From Ornithodoros turicata (Eukaryota; Arthropoda; Arachnida; Ixodida; Argasidae), in the NCBI RefSeq assembly GCF_037126465.1, contig NW_026999322.1:124001-188000 (forward strand): a stretch of DNA of 64,000 nucleotides. The letters are read 5' to 3'. The notes beneath the pieces were generated by a model, which saw nothing but the letters and a program-made list of their open reading frames with translations, did no database searches and was not told the DNA's origin. The translations under genes were made by a program, and so were the position numbers. Numbering within the stretch: the first letter of the stretch is position 1; each line of letters starts with the position of its first letter. Of the stretch, positions 19,240 through 28,989 are shown one piece after another.

Positions 19240-20535
19240 CTAATCCAGTGTGACGTTCCTGTTCTTATCGATGGACATAATTCGCACACTCTCGGACAGT
19301 ATCAATACGGTCGTGGGTTCGGCCAAGGCACGTCGGAACTTGAGTTGCAGACGAACGTTTCCACGCCTGATCGGTGACAGGTGGACGGAGGATTGATCCG
19401 GATCCAGGTCGTAGTACAGTAGGAACTTGTTTCCAACGTAGTGGTCGTATTCGTAGGAGACGTGCTTCTCACACAGCTGCTCCAGGAGGTTGAAGTAGCT
19501 TCGGTGGTTCAGGTTATTGTTGAAGTCGAACGTGTCTATTCGCTGCGTCCCGTTCACGGTGAGCGTCGCCGACTCAATGTCGCAGTTCAGGAATCGGTAC
19601 GGGTCCCGATTGAATGCTCCCTGGTAGGCTAGGGTGGGCACGAATGCGACCACCACCTTAGACGTTATCTTCTCAGGAAATAAATCTTCCAGGCATGCAT
19701 CCAGGTTGCCAACTGGTAGCGAACGAATACGCGATTCACTTCCGGCCAGTGTGTAGAGAGCCTTGCGCTTCTGCAATTCCGTTTCGTGTCCGAGGAATAG
19801 GCTGGGAGACACGGTGATTTTGTTTATGTACAAAGTGGCACTCATGATTTCCACTTTATGCGTGTGCTGCTCCTGATCGGTCTTCATAATGCGGAACGCG
19901 TCGGAGCCTTGATAAAAAACAAGCCTAATTTCCACTCCCGATATGAGTAGCTTAGGCTGCAGGAAAATGTCCGAGTTGATCTTGGAAACCAGGTCGATGG
20001 TCTTGCCGCCACGTGTGAGGTTGTATCGTTCGGTCGGTCCATGAGCGCGAATGTTGTTTTCCGTTTGACGCGCTTCTTCTTGCGTGTACAGACCTGCTTT
20101 ATGCACGGTATTTTGCTCCGTGGTGCTGGCGTGAAGCAAAATATCCAAGTAGCTTCTATAGCTATACAAATCATTATTCGTAATCATGGTCTGATTCAAG
20201 AAGACGGCTACGTTCTTGAAAAGCGAGCTGGCGAACGCGTTGACGGGGTAGACCTCGTCGTAGGTCGTCCGATCGCCAGCCTGTGTTTCCGGTAGCGAAC
20301 CATCGTCACGTACGATGCGGACTTTCGTCACTATGTACGCGGAGTTCAAATCGAGATAGTGGTGCCCCAAATTCGAAAGCTGGAACTCTATGACGGAGGA
20401 TATGTCAGCGACCGGGTAGAATACCTCATATTCCCCCTTCAGTATATGCCACTGCGTTCCCGGCACGGAAAATAACTGTGTTTCCGACTTATCCAACAGA
20501 GGAGTGTCGGGATGTACGACGTTAATCGTGTCCAT
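19240..20535 (-). CDS. Major capsid protein, double jelly-roll (element 2)
   Basis: 431 aa, intact. This is the hexon-like protein expected to build the icosahedral shell. The N-terminal region LFSVPGTQWHILKGEYEVF, then IEFQLSN and YLDLNSAYI, and the segment FLNQTMITNNDLYSYRSYLD follow the pattern I know from Polinton major capsid proteins. No enzymatic motif. It lies between the core gene (122 nt upstream) and the protease (2 nt downstream). The start ATG 20535 is conserved in position in element 3, where it has become GTG. Confidence 0.9.
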   Translation of the reverse strand: MDTINVVHPDTPLLDKSETQLFSVPGTQWHILKGEYEVFYPVADISSVIEFQLSNLGHHYLDLNSAYIVTKVRIVRDDGSLPETQAGDRTTYDEVYPVNAFASSLFKNVAVFLNQTMITNNDLYSYRSYLDILLHASTTEQNTVHKAGLYTQEEARQTENNIRAHGPTERYNLTRGGKTIDLVSKINSDIFLQPKLLISGVEIRLVFYQGSDAFRIMKTDQEQHTHKVEIMSATLYINKITVSPSLFLGHETELQKRKALYTLAGSESRIRSLPVGNLDACLEDLFPEKITSKVVVAFVPTLAYQGAFNRDPYRFLNCDIESATLTVNGTQRIDTFDFNNNLNHRSYFNLLEQLCEKHVSYEYDHYVGNKFLLYYDLDPDQSSVHLSPIRRGNVRLQLKFRRALAEPTTVLILSESVRIMSIDKNRNVTLD

Positions 20536-20600
20536 CTAATCGTGCTAATCGTGCTAATCGTGTCCATCTAATCGACGTTAATCGTGTCCAACTAAATTGT
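20522..20600 (-). repeat. Short tandem duplication around the capsid gene start
   Basis: Three to four copies of GTCCATCTAATCGTGCTAATC-like units of 10-25 bp, derived from the first codons of the capsid gene (GGACACGATTA). Element 3 has only one copy, so the expansion is specific to this lineage. Confidence 0.7.
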
Positions 20601-20657
20601 GGCCGCGCAACCAGCGTGATTTATGCCGTCGAAGACGTCCGGTTTTCTCCTCTTTCT

Positions 20658-20936
20658 TCACCTGCCAGCCCCTCCGAGGTCGCGGAGAATTTCACGGCCC
20701 GTATCTTTCGCCGATCTTTTAAGCGCACTTCGGAAAGAGTCTCCCTCCGACAGATTTTTGGCCACGCGCTTAGCGGCCGCAACAGCCGTCTTTTTTAAGT
20801 AGGGCGATACGCGTTTAAAGAGTGGAATAGCGAAACGCCCGAGCTGAGAAAAGAAATTGCCTCCCCTCTGGTACAGGTGCGACCTGTATGCCGTTGGAAC
20901 GCCAAATCCGTAGATTGGTACCGCTTTAGTGTACAT
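20658..20936 (-). CDS. Basic core-like protein (adenovirus pX/pVII-like, element 2)
   Basis: 92 aa, intact. A hydrophobic/glycine N-terminus (MYTKAVPIYGFGVPTAYR) is followed by GGNFFSQLGRFAIPLFKRV and a basic helical tail (KKTAVAAAKRVAKNL, LKRSAKDTGREI). The motif order matches the small virion core proteins of adintoviruses, which bind and condense DNA. The start overlaps the penton stop by 11 nt. Element 3 has one in-frame stop. The assignment rests on composition and position. Confidence 0.78.
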   Translation of the reverse strand: MYTKAVPIYGFGVPTAYRSHLYQRGGNFFSQLGRFAIPLFKRVSPYLKKTAVAAAKRVAKNLSEGDSFRSALKRSAKDTGREILRDLGGAGR

Positions 20937-22204
20937 GCTTAAAGTGCAGCGTCAGCGTCGATCTACCGCGATTTTGTAGCGGTAGCTTGCGACCGGTGTC
21001 GTCGCGTATGGAGACGGTGATTGAGGAAATTTCGCGCTGCACTAACTTAAAATACTGAACGGGAAGAAAGCTGAAACTCAGTTGTTCTTTCGTTCTATCG
21101 TATACAAATGGAATTAATTTCAGTATCGGATGCCGCCCGTTTCCCACTACGGAGGGCGTGACGAGATCCGTGTATATCATAATACAGTTAATGGGAAGAT
21201 CTATGGTCACTTCGTCGACGCCCGTATCGTTTTCCGTAAATACGGTTTTCGCGCCGAAACCCAGTAGGTACGCAAAGTAATCGGATAATGTAAGCGACAC
21301 GTTTTCCCGCAAGCTCAACGAACACTTCCTCGCCCATGCATCGTACGTGAGGGAAGCCTCCGGCTGCAGACGGTCATGGATGGCGCTCACGAGAGCTTCG
21401 GGTGTTTTGTAGTAATTTGGTGGAAGTGAAATGCGCCGACTTTCCGTCTCTTGAGTGTTTATGTGGATGCGGTACGTCTTCACTATGGGATTACACGTGA
21501 TGTGCTTTCGGGATCCTTCAACCCTGGATGTGCTTCACCTGAATGAGGTCCAGGAACTCGGTCGACAAGTTGAAATTCGTCAGGAGAGAAAGCGAGTAAG
21601 TGTTGTCTTTGTATTCCACCCGTGATTCTGTATCGTTCGTCGCTCTGAAGAATTCGTTGAATGTGTCGGTAATGAGCGATCGGGGTTCTAAAATTAGATC
21701 GTTATTGATCACTATCACCCGGCGAACTCGCATCATAACGGCTCTTTCCTCCGCGAGTGGTAACACGTTTGGGACGGCGCGTACTCTACCGCCCTCCGGG
21801 TGATCTCCATCGATGTCGACGATTCCAAAGGCGAGATGCAGCGGTCTGTCGATTAGTTTCGCCGAGCGCACGCGCGACGGTAGCTTAAACACGTAGTGAT
21901 CTTCCTCGTAAGTCCACTCTATCCCATATTCGGGGAATATTTTATTCAATAGCGTGTCCGTGTCTTCGAACGTGAGCTGTTTTGTTTGCCACTTCTCCCT
22001 TGATAGCGTTATCAGGTTATCAGGCGCTTGATTCACGTTCAGGAAGCTGTTGGGAATGGAAAATCCCTCTAGACCGACGACGTACGAATCATCCAGGTGT
22101 AGCGGCTTATCTAACGCAATCGTGAAGTCATTCAGCGTGTTGGACGGGTACAGGTCCATTCTAGCGTTCGAGAGCAGATACACGTAAAATTCATTTTCTG
22201 ACAT
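20926..22204 (-). pseudogene. Penton-like minor capsid protein, frameshifted (element 2)
   Basis: Two overlapping-frame pieces (22204-21518 and the remainder to 20926) that form one gene in elements 1 and 3. The break is a small indel near 21522-21527: CAACCCTGGATG here against CAACGTGGATG in element 1. About 425 codons in all. N-terminus MSENEFYVYLLSN as in element 1. The C-terminal end overlaps the core gene by 11 nt and the N-terminal end overlaps the integrase by 14 nt. Confidence 0.85.
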
Positions 22205-23238
22205 CGCTGGCGGGCACCCAAGAATCGTGATCTTTGGCGTATCCGAACCAACGAACCAAGTAGTGCAATACCCCGTTAATTTTCTTCTTTCTAATCACCG
22301 CGGATATGAGTCGCTTATCGTACGAGGAAAGATGGTGGACGGGCTGCAGCTCCTGCTCGTAGAATGATCCCAGTATTTCTTTTCCCGTCGAATCTTTCAC
22401 GTACACTACGGGCGGATCGGTCTTTCTCGTTCGCGACACCTCGAACACTTCGGCCGTCCACCTTTGATCGTAGCCTTTGGCGAACACGCCGCGATCTAGC
22501 GCGAGCCTCACCTGGTCCCCTGATTTATACTTGCTCTCGCGCGGGGTCGTCTTACGATTCAATCTGTTGAACAGAGCTACTTCATTTCCGGCGTTCACAT
22601 TTTTCGGCTTTTCGCCCGTGACGGAGTGTACCGATCGTTATAGTCGGCCACTATCTTCGGCAGCGCGTTGATATAATTAAACTTCCCCGTACTAGTGAAA
22701 TGCCTGGCTATTCTTTCCCTAATTGTTCTCTGCACGCGTTCACAGGAGGCCGCTTTCATTCCGCTCTGCGTGCTATAGTGATTTAGTAGCGACTGAAAGT
22801 ACTCACGAACGGGGGAACCCCAAAATTCGCTCCCGCGATCCGTGAGCAAATTCTGAGAATCAGAATTCCGTGACGGAAAACTCGTTGGAAGGCTTTCTTT
22901 ACGTCTTGCGGGCGCTTTGTGCGAATGGGGACCATGTACAGGTACCTCGATAGCGTATCTATGACCGTTAGGATGTACCTGAAGCCCTTGTTAAATTTCT
23001 GATATTTACGCATATCCAGAAGGTCTGCCTGATATAAATCCCGCACGTGAGTTGCGATGATGGAGCGCCGCTTAAATTTTTTCTTCACTGGCTTGTGAAG
23101 GGTGTAAGCATCTTCTTTTTTCAGCTGTTCCACGGCTTCTGCGTGCGTGAGCTTGTGATAACGTCGGTACCGATCCACTCCACCTAACCCTTTCTCCTTG
23201 ATCTTTCTATAGGGCCCCATATTTGCTCCAGCGAGCAA
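22191..23238 (-). pseudogene. Chromodomain integrase with two frameshifts (element 2)
   Basis: Nearly identical to the intact element 1 integrase, but broken at about 22635 (one base missing) and about 22850-22862 (a 5 bp change next to GAATTC). The DDE residues and chromodomain are still encoded, in different frames. This copy cannot make full-length integrase. Confidence 0.93.
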
Positions 23239-23239
23239 T

Positions 23240-23656
23240 TCACTGTATTTTCAAAGCGCTTATAATTTTCGATACTTTTTTGTACCAACTGGGTTTCTTG
23301 ATGAGCGCGCTACGACGTGCTAAGTAGCTCACGAGAGCCACAATGTTTGAGCGATTGATTCGCTTCCCTCTATATACTAGCACATTATCCGCCTGCCAGG
23401 TGAATACTTTCTTCAATTCTTTCAGCACAGATTTCGCGCGCGCTTTATCAACGCCGGAGGGTAGAAGATTAAAATCGAATGGATTGGGTTCCGGTTCGGG
23501 CTCCGAATGGACAGGTTCCAGAGGAGGAGGAGGAGGAGGAGGATGATAGTGAGCTCGCTTCAGCAAGTAATAGAGGGCTTCCAGTATTTTGCCCACTTTT
23601 ACATCGTCCGAATCGTTAGATTTCAGAACTTCACCTATTTCTATTCTATGAGCCAT
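23240..23656 (-). CDS. Pro-rich hypothetical protein, shortened (element 2)
   Basis: 138 aa from ATG 23656. Same as the element 1 protein at 8786-9238, except for seven instead of eight prolines and a premature TGA that removes the last 12 residues. The truncated end no longer overlaps the integrase gene. Function unknown; probably structural. Confidence 0.65.
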   Translation of the reverse strand: MAHRIEIGEVLKSNDSDDVKVGKILEALYYLLKRAHYHPPPPPPPLEPVHSEPEPEPNPFDFNLLPSGVDKARAKSVLKELKKVFTWQADNVLVYRGKRINRSNIVALVSYLARRSALIKKPSWYKKVSKIISALKIQ

Positions 23657-24019
23657 GACCGATGGCTTTGGATATCGCTCGCCCGGCGACTCCCGCCACG
23701 AGACTTGATAGCCCTGAGAGGAGCAGTGGAAGTATGGGAATGAGACCACCTCGTTGTCCCCTAATATATTTCTTCAACTGCCGGGGGCACTTATGAAGTG
23801 ACTTGTAGGCGAGGAAGCGGAGGATTTTTTGTGTTTCTTCAGGTTTTTATGAAGTTCCGTCAAAAGTGGGATATTTCCGCGTAGAATATTCAGACAGATT
23901 TCCGAAAGGATTCGAATGTCGTCGCAGCTGAGCTCTTTAAGTAACTCTGCGCGGTGCGTCGGTTTGCTGGCGGCCAATACTTTGAGGAGCGTGAGATGTC
24001 TTCTAAGATCGGCCGTCAT
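23646..24019 (-). pseudogene. Hydrophobic-tail small protein, frameshifted (element 2)
   Basis: Matches 9228-9602. A one-base deletion near 23826 shifts the frame after about 70 residues, so the hydrophobic C-terminal segment is lost in the predicted product. Confidence 0.85.
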
Positions 24020-24633
24020 TTCGCGGGCGTAAACAGGAACTGCCGGTCGTGCGGTAAAATACCCGTTCGCAGGCTACGAGAGGGAGGTGTTTGCGCGTGC
24101 AGATCCACAACTAAATAACCGTGCGCCTTCTCCGTCGCCTGGTTATATGCGTCGAGAAAATAGGAAAGCCCCTGTTTCCCGAATACCTGACGTCCGAAGG
24201 TTTCGATCTGTTGTACGCACCGCGCATTCCGGAACAATACGATATAACTGGCGTTCAGCGATATCGTTCGAAAAGCGGCGTTATGATAGAACAAGGCTTG
24301 TGTGATCAGGATCACTGACGCGTTCTTATGGTGGCTACCACGTACAAACAACGACTCTACCTCCGATAGAACCCCCTTTTCCGTGATTTGATCGTCAATA
24401 ACTATGAGAGTGGGATATCGCTCATCCCAATCTGCGGGTATCCGATCCATAAACTCCACACCATCGAAATCCTTTTCCCAGCCGGCTGCATACTTTCGTA
24501 CGTAGAGTATCTTCTGCGGTGGAATGCTAAATAATTCGGGGTGTCTCATTATATTCTTCGTGAGCACCGTCTTCCCACACATGGACGCGCCGGAGATGAG
24601 AATTCGAGCAGGGTGCTGGAACTGCATGCGCAT
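24016..24633 (-). CDS. Genome-packaging ATPase (element 2)
   Basis: 205 aa, intact; differs from the element 1 copy by only a few residues (for example Lys for Gln after the P-loop). Walker A GASMCGKT at 15-22, Walker B LIVIDD ending at residue 81. Same 4 nt overlap with the downstream gene. Confidence 0.93.
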   Translation of the reverse strand: MRMQFQHPARILISGASMCGKTVLTKNIMRHPELFSIPPQKILYVRKYAAGWEKDFDGVEFMDRIPADWDERYPTLIVIDDQITEKGVLSEVESLFVRGSHHKNASVILITQALFYHNAAFRTISLNASYIVLFRNARCVQQIETFGRQVFGKQGLSYFLDAYNQATEKAHGYLVVDLHAQTPPSRSLRTGILPHDRQFLFTPAK

Positions 24634-24684
24634 CGTGGAATAACTTGAGCAGACTGTGTAGCGAGGTGTGATGCATCTTTATTT

Positions 24685-24942
24685 TCATCCATAGCTCCTA
24701 GAGCGATTGATGATCGTCTCCAGGACTCTTATTTCTTCCTGACATAGTTCCTGAAGCTCGCGCAGTGATTGCTCCCTGTAAGCCGACAGGTACTCGTCCA
24801 AGATTTCGCGTATGATTTCCTGCAACTTGTTTGCGGTGATACGGGAGCGCAATATGTGGCAGCACATCTCGACGAAGTTCTCTCGCTCGTGTGACGCCTC
24901 GAAGCGGAACCGCGTGGAGTTGATGCACCTGAGTCGCGCCAT
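24685..24942 (-). CDS. TIR-proximal 85-aa hypothetical protein (element 2)
   Basis: Homologue of 10268-10525 with a few substitutions (for example Asn for Ser near the middle). The same CCACCAG precedes the ATG, and AATAAA follows the stop. That two copies stay open while neighbouring genes break argues weakly for real coding. Confidence 0.6.
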   Translation of the reverse strand: MARLRCINSTRFRFEASHERENFVEMCCHILRSRITANKLQEIIREILDEYLSAYREQSLRELQELCQEEIRVLETIINRSRSYG

Positions 24943-24986
24943 CTGGTGGCACGAGGTAAGTTTGGATGTATGAGATAGAGACATTG

Positions 24987-25752
24987 GGTTAGAACCATCT
25001 GAAGCCGCCGCCGCCGCCGCGCACCGTCTGGTGGCGGGCCAATCGGTAAGTTTGAACATCTGAGATAGGGCCGCAACGGGGTCGCCGCCGTCTGGTGGGT
25101 GCCGGTGAAGGCAGTGGCGGCCAATCAGAGGGGGCTGGGAGAGTGCGCGGACCGGCTTAGAATGGACCAATCAGATGGGTAAGTTTGGACATCTGAGATA
25201 AAGCCGCAGCGGGGTCGCTGCCGCCGCGCCTGGACCAATCAGCGGTCGCGCCGGGGCGTGCACCAATCAGCATGACGCCGGGGGGCGGGGTGGAGTCAAG
25301 TAATTAACATAAACGGGCGGGGGGCGGAGCTATGGTGAACCAATCAACGCGATCAGTAGCGGTGGCCAATCAACGGGCGCGGGGCGCGGAGCCAAGTAAT
25401 TAGCATGAAGGGGTGGAGCTACGGTAAACCAATCAATGCTCAGTCAAGGCTTAGCATGAGCCAATCAGCGTGTGAAGTGGGGGCGGAGCCAATTAATTAG
25501 CATGAAGGAGCTACGGTCAATCCATCAAAGATCAGTAGGCTTAGCATGGGCCAATCAACGTGTGAAGTGGGCGGAGCTAATGGCGGCCAATCAGATGGCT
25601 TTGGATTTGGCTTGTGTTGGCTTAGAACTGGATTGTGTTGGCTTAGAATCGACCATCTTGGATTAGAAAAAAGATGCCGTTATAGCGCTCGGTTCTTGTG
25701 CCGCTCGGTTCTTATGCCGCTCCAAAATTATACAGTCTATGTCTATACTACT
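24987..25752 (-). repeat. Right TIR of element 2 (CCAAT-box array)
   Basis: About 766 bp, the inverse of 11786-12562; the small length difference is due to iteron number and short indels. It carries repeated CCAATCA and GGCGGAGC motifs and several GTAAGTTTGGACATCTGAGATA blocks at its inner end. Confidence 0.9.
25687..25718 (+). repeat. Terminal 16 bp iterons, two copies (element 2 right)
   Basis: Two copies of GCTCGGTTCTTRTGCC, 34 bp from the terminus. Confidence 0.88.
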
Positions 25753-25758
25753 TGCAGC
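25753..25758. repeat. 6 bp target-site duplication, right of element 2
   Basis: TGCAGC, identical to 11780-11785. Confidence 0.95.
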
Positions 25759-26744
25759 GCCTGCTCCTTCAATCCTCCAATCAGAAGTCTTTCCACACGG
25801 GTCGCAGCCCAACCGGCTCTGGCACTTGCTGACTTCTGCTTTCAATACTGGTCTGAACCGGCTGCCCCTGACTTCTAGGTCTGCTAGCTTTCATGCACCG
25901 CGTAAATTTATTCCGTAATTCCAAAACAACGGTGAAAAGTGTTGTGATGAGGAGTAATTTATTTGAGTAATTGCACTGACACAATCGGCAGGTTGACACA
26001 TCTACATGCACTGAGAGTACTATGCCCATTGCGTAGCGCTTCTTGGCACACTCCAACAAAGTTCAAACTCGCAAAGCACACACATCGACACAGCGTATTC
26101 CCAACAACGAACAACTGTCACATACTTGCGCACAATCTCTTGATCATCGTGTCCTTGCGTGTTATACTCCAAACATAAAATGTTGTTGATTCATGAATCC
26201 TATTTTCTTGTCACGGCTACGCAAATCTGACGGCGCTAGAATGTGTTCATCGAGCCAGAATTCACAACGACACTTCAGTTTGAAATCCGGGTGGCTGTTC
26301 GTAGACCGACGCTTGTGTCGAAAGACACTACAACACGATTTAAAGCACCATAATACCCGGATACGATGGCGAACGGCGAACGCACTTGCCTCCCAACGAC
26401 AGGCAGCGCCCATACGGCGTCCACTGTTGAAATGTCAAATGGGTGCAAGATACGCATGAATACGCATGAAGGTGAATTTGGTGAATGTCAACCTATAAAG
26501 TTAATTATTTTTACTGAGAAAGGTTTCACAGTGTCTGTTATCGTAAGGTATCTCCGTCTTTGTGTTTTTTGTTTGTTTTCGTTTGTTGTTCGGTTTTCGT
26601 GTGGTGTTCCGCGGTTCTCGTTCGTTATTATGTGATTTGGTATTGTACTGTTGTCGTTTGACTTTTTCCATTATCGTATTATGTTCTACGAGTGTCTGTG
26701 TGTGTGTGCTACAATAAGACCTCGACCCTTATTCTGAAGGGGCT

Positions 26745-26842
26745 CGTTATTTTATTCACCACATCGCCACCAGCAATCAGGTGGAGTATAGACGCTGGCG
26801 ATGAAACTCCCTATTCCTCATCTCAAAATAACGTTATTGTCA
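26745..26842 (+). mobile_element. LINE 3'-end fragment
   Basis: Matches the reverse complement of the LINE tail at 63618-63720: a CCACCAGCAAT block, then GGCGATGAA, then a CATCTCAAAATAA block and an ATTGT tail. Only the last 100 bp is present, as expected for 5'-truncated insertion. Confidence 0.7.
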
Positions 26843-28265
26843 CGAGTGCTTTGCAGTTGTTCAGCTGTCAGCGTATTTCATTACAGAAATTCGAAGCGCT
26901 GTGCACGAAGAGCATGCACATGCATGACTTATCACACACGCTGTAGGAGCGACTGCACATACGAGGTTAACACAGCAGTTTATTTGCTTCCACCGTACCT
27001 CACAGATTAAAGGAACAGTGGAACCAATTGGCATATTGGCGTAGGTTCTGCATCCGGTTCTTCGGCACAGCTGAGTGAATGTGAGGGGAACCTGCAAGCA
27101 CAAGCGCATTGTTTATAGAAAATACATGGTCTTGAAATCTGTAGGAGCAGTCACACATACTATCTTAGTACGCAATGGCACCAGCGAAGTGCAAACAAGT
27201 CCAAGTTGTCAGATGCACGCGATACGAATAAACAGATTTTTCTTCAAAATAAAGAGCTTACCTGCGAAAAATTATGCCTCTTTCTCTGTCCGCGTGAAAT
27301 GTACTCAAAGCTGCAACAAACTGGCATGACATGCCCTTTAATTTAAAAGAAATTTTAAAAAATACGGGCAGCACCGCTTGAACTAAATGCAGACGACAGG
27401 ATGCGATGAGCCCACCAATATGGCGGCCGGTGACCACGCTGTGGAGCCCCTATGCGCGATCGAGCCTATACTATAGAGATCAGTGGGCTGTACCTCCTGC
27501 ACGTTTGGCGCGCGTCCATCTTAGTTTAGGGGGCCGACAGATCGAAGTTTGGAGACGGATAACTGAGATTACGAGCTGGTAGGATGATATGTGTTTTCGA
27601 TGTGGAGGCTGTCAAGAAGGACAGGCTCTCATTCTGTCATCTCGATTTTCCTCCAAACAGTCTAAAGAAAAATAATTTGTAGCAGATGGCGTGCAAAGTT
27701 CGATGCGCCTGCGCACGCCATTTGCTAAAAATTAAATATTTGAATAAATTATGCACTTGATGGCCAGGATGCCACAAAAAGTCCGCATGGTCCCAAAACC
27801 AACCTGCTAAAACGAAACTCACGTTGCTCCCTTTTTTATACAAAACACGTCTTAATTTTAAGAAAAAGCCGGTATATTGCGAAATATTTGGAAAACTTAA
27901 ATCCGTGTTAAGTGAATCGCTCTTTAATAGTTTACCGTTCTGTTCCCGTTTTCTAAGGCTTCAACAACTATTTTGCGTTGCGTAGACGTGGTGATTTAAA
28001 CCGAACACATGGTAGCAAAATGCCAAACTAGTAAGGGTAAAATAATTTTTATCTCATTAACATTTTATTGTCTAACATTATAACATTATAACACCTTTAG
28101 GATACTTGAGAAAAATGAGTTTGTTACAAAATATGTATTTGATGTTCTACGGTTATCAACCCCTCGAGGGTACTCACCCTTAGGCTGTTGCTTTGCAGGG
28201 TAAAGGTAACGACCGGGACGGTTGATGGCCAAGGCTCAAACGCTATTGACAGTGATTCAGGTGAG

Positions 28266-28305
28266 GTCCAGTACGGTCCAGTAAGGTCCAGTAGGTTCAG
28301 TAAGG
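28266..28305 (+). repeat. Short tandem repeat, GGTCCAGTA units
   Basis: About four units of 9-11 bp (GTCCAGTACG, GTCCAGTAAG, GTCCAGTAG, GTTCAGTAAG). Confidence 0.75.
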
Positions 28306-28989
28306 CCTGATACAGTAGTTACTACTAACAATGACCCTATTCGTTAATGTCTGCGGATACTTTTGTGTCGTAATGAGAGCAAAATATATGCAACAGAAAA
28401 GCGCCAAATAGAATTTGTGTATACCAGTCTGTGGATTATTTCTTAATTACCCTATAAGGGGGTTTCCTAGAGATATTGCTTTCAGTGGTTATCACAAAGT
28501 CGAACTCTGAGAAGTAGAGCGTTGCATCGCTTGCAATGAGATTTTTAATGGAGGGGTTTTAAGTTGAATTGTGAGATAACAATGAAAACAATATACTGTT
28601 GTTCGCATGGAAGTCGAGCCTCCTCGGAGACAACGCCGTATGTGCTAATTTCATCTATTAGTGATTAACCTTTAACGGTATACTTCGGAAGCAAATTTTA
28701 AGATTGCGGTATTCCCACGATCAGTTACACGAACAGAACATAGCCGTGAAATATCTCACTTGAAAACGAATGGGGAATCATAACAACGACTTTAGAAATT
28801 TGGAGCAAAAATCTGGCTTCCACTCCGGAGCAGGGAAGTGATACGATATTGGGTCGGCGCTAACAGAGTGTCTCGGCGAAGAATCAGTGTTCCACGGTGA
28901 CGGCCGCACCTTTGGAGGTCGCAGTGCAAGCCAGCAAGTACATATACAAATAAAAAATGGCCGAAGCTCTGTGGCTCTGTCGTTTTCCT

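Larger units (their letters stand above)
11786..25752 (-). mobile_element. Complete Polinton/Maverick (adintovirus-like) element 2
   Basis: 13,967 bp, bounded by AGTAGTATAG and CTATACTACT, with perfect 6 bp duplications. Gene order from left: secreted protein (-), PolB (-), iterated region, two small CxxC genes (+), protease (-), major capsid (-), core (-), penton (-), integrase (-), Pro-rich protein (-), hydrophobic-tail protein (-), ATPase (-), 85-aa ORF (-). Protease, capsid, core, ATPase, both CxxC genes and the secreted gene are open. PolB, penton, integrase and the hydrophobic-tail gene carry frameshifts or stops. It is therefore an inactivated but recent copy. Confidence 0.96.
25759..28989. 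other. Gene-poor host region
   Basis: No convincing gene on either strand. It contains a LINE tail fragment (26745-26842), a short tandem repeat (28266-28305) and otherwise unassigned sequence. Confidence 0.6.

Noticed and set aside
27362..27372. AATACGGGCA resembling the terminus of the 6.7 kb transposon
   Set aside because: Only 10 bp match and no partner end nearby.
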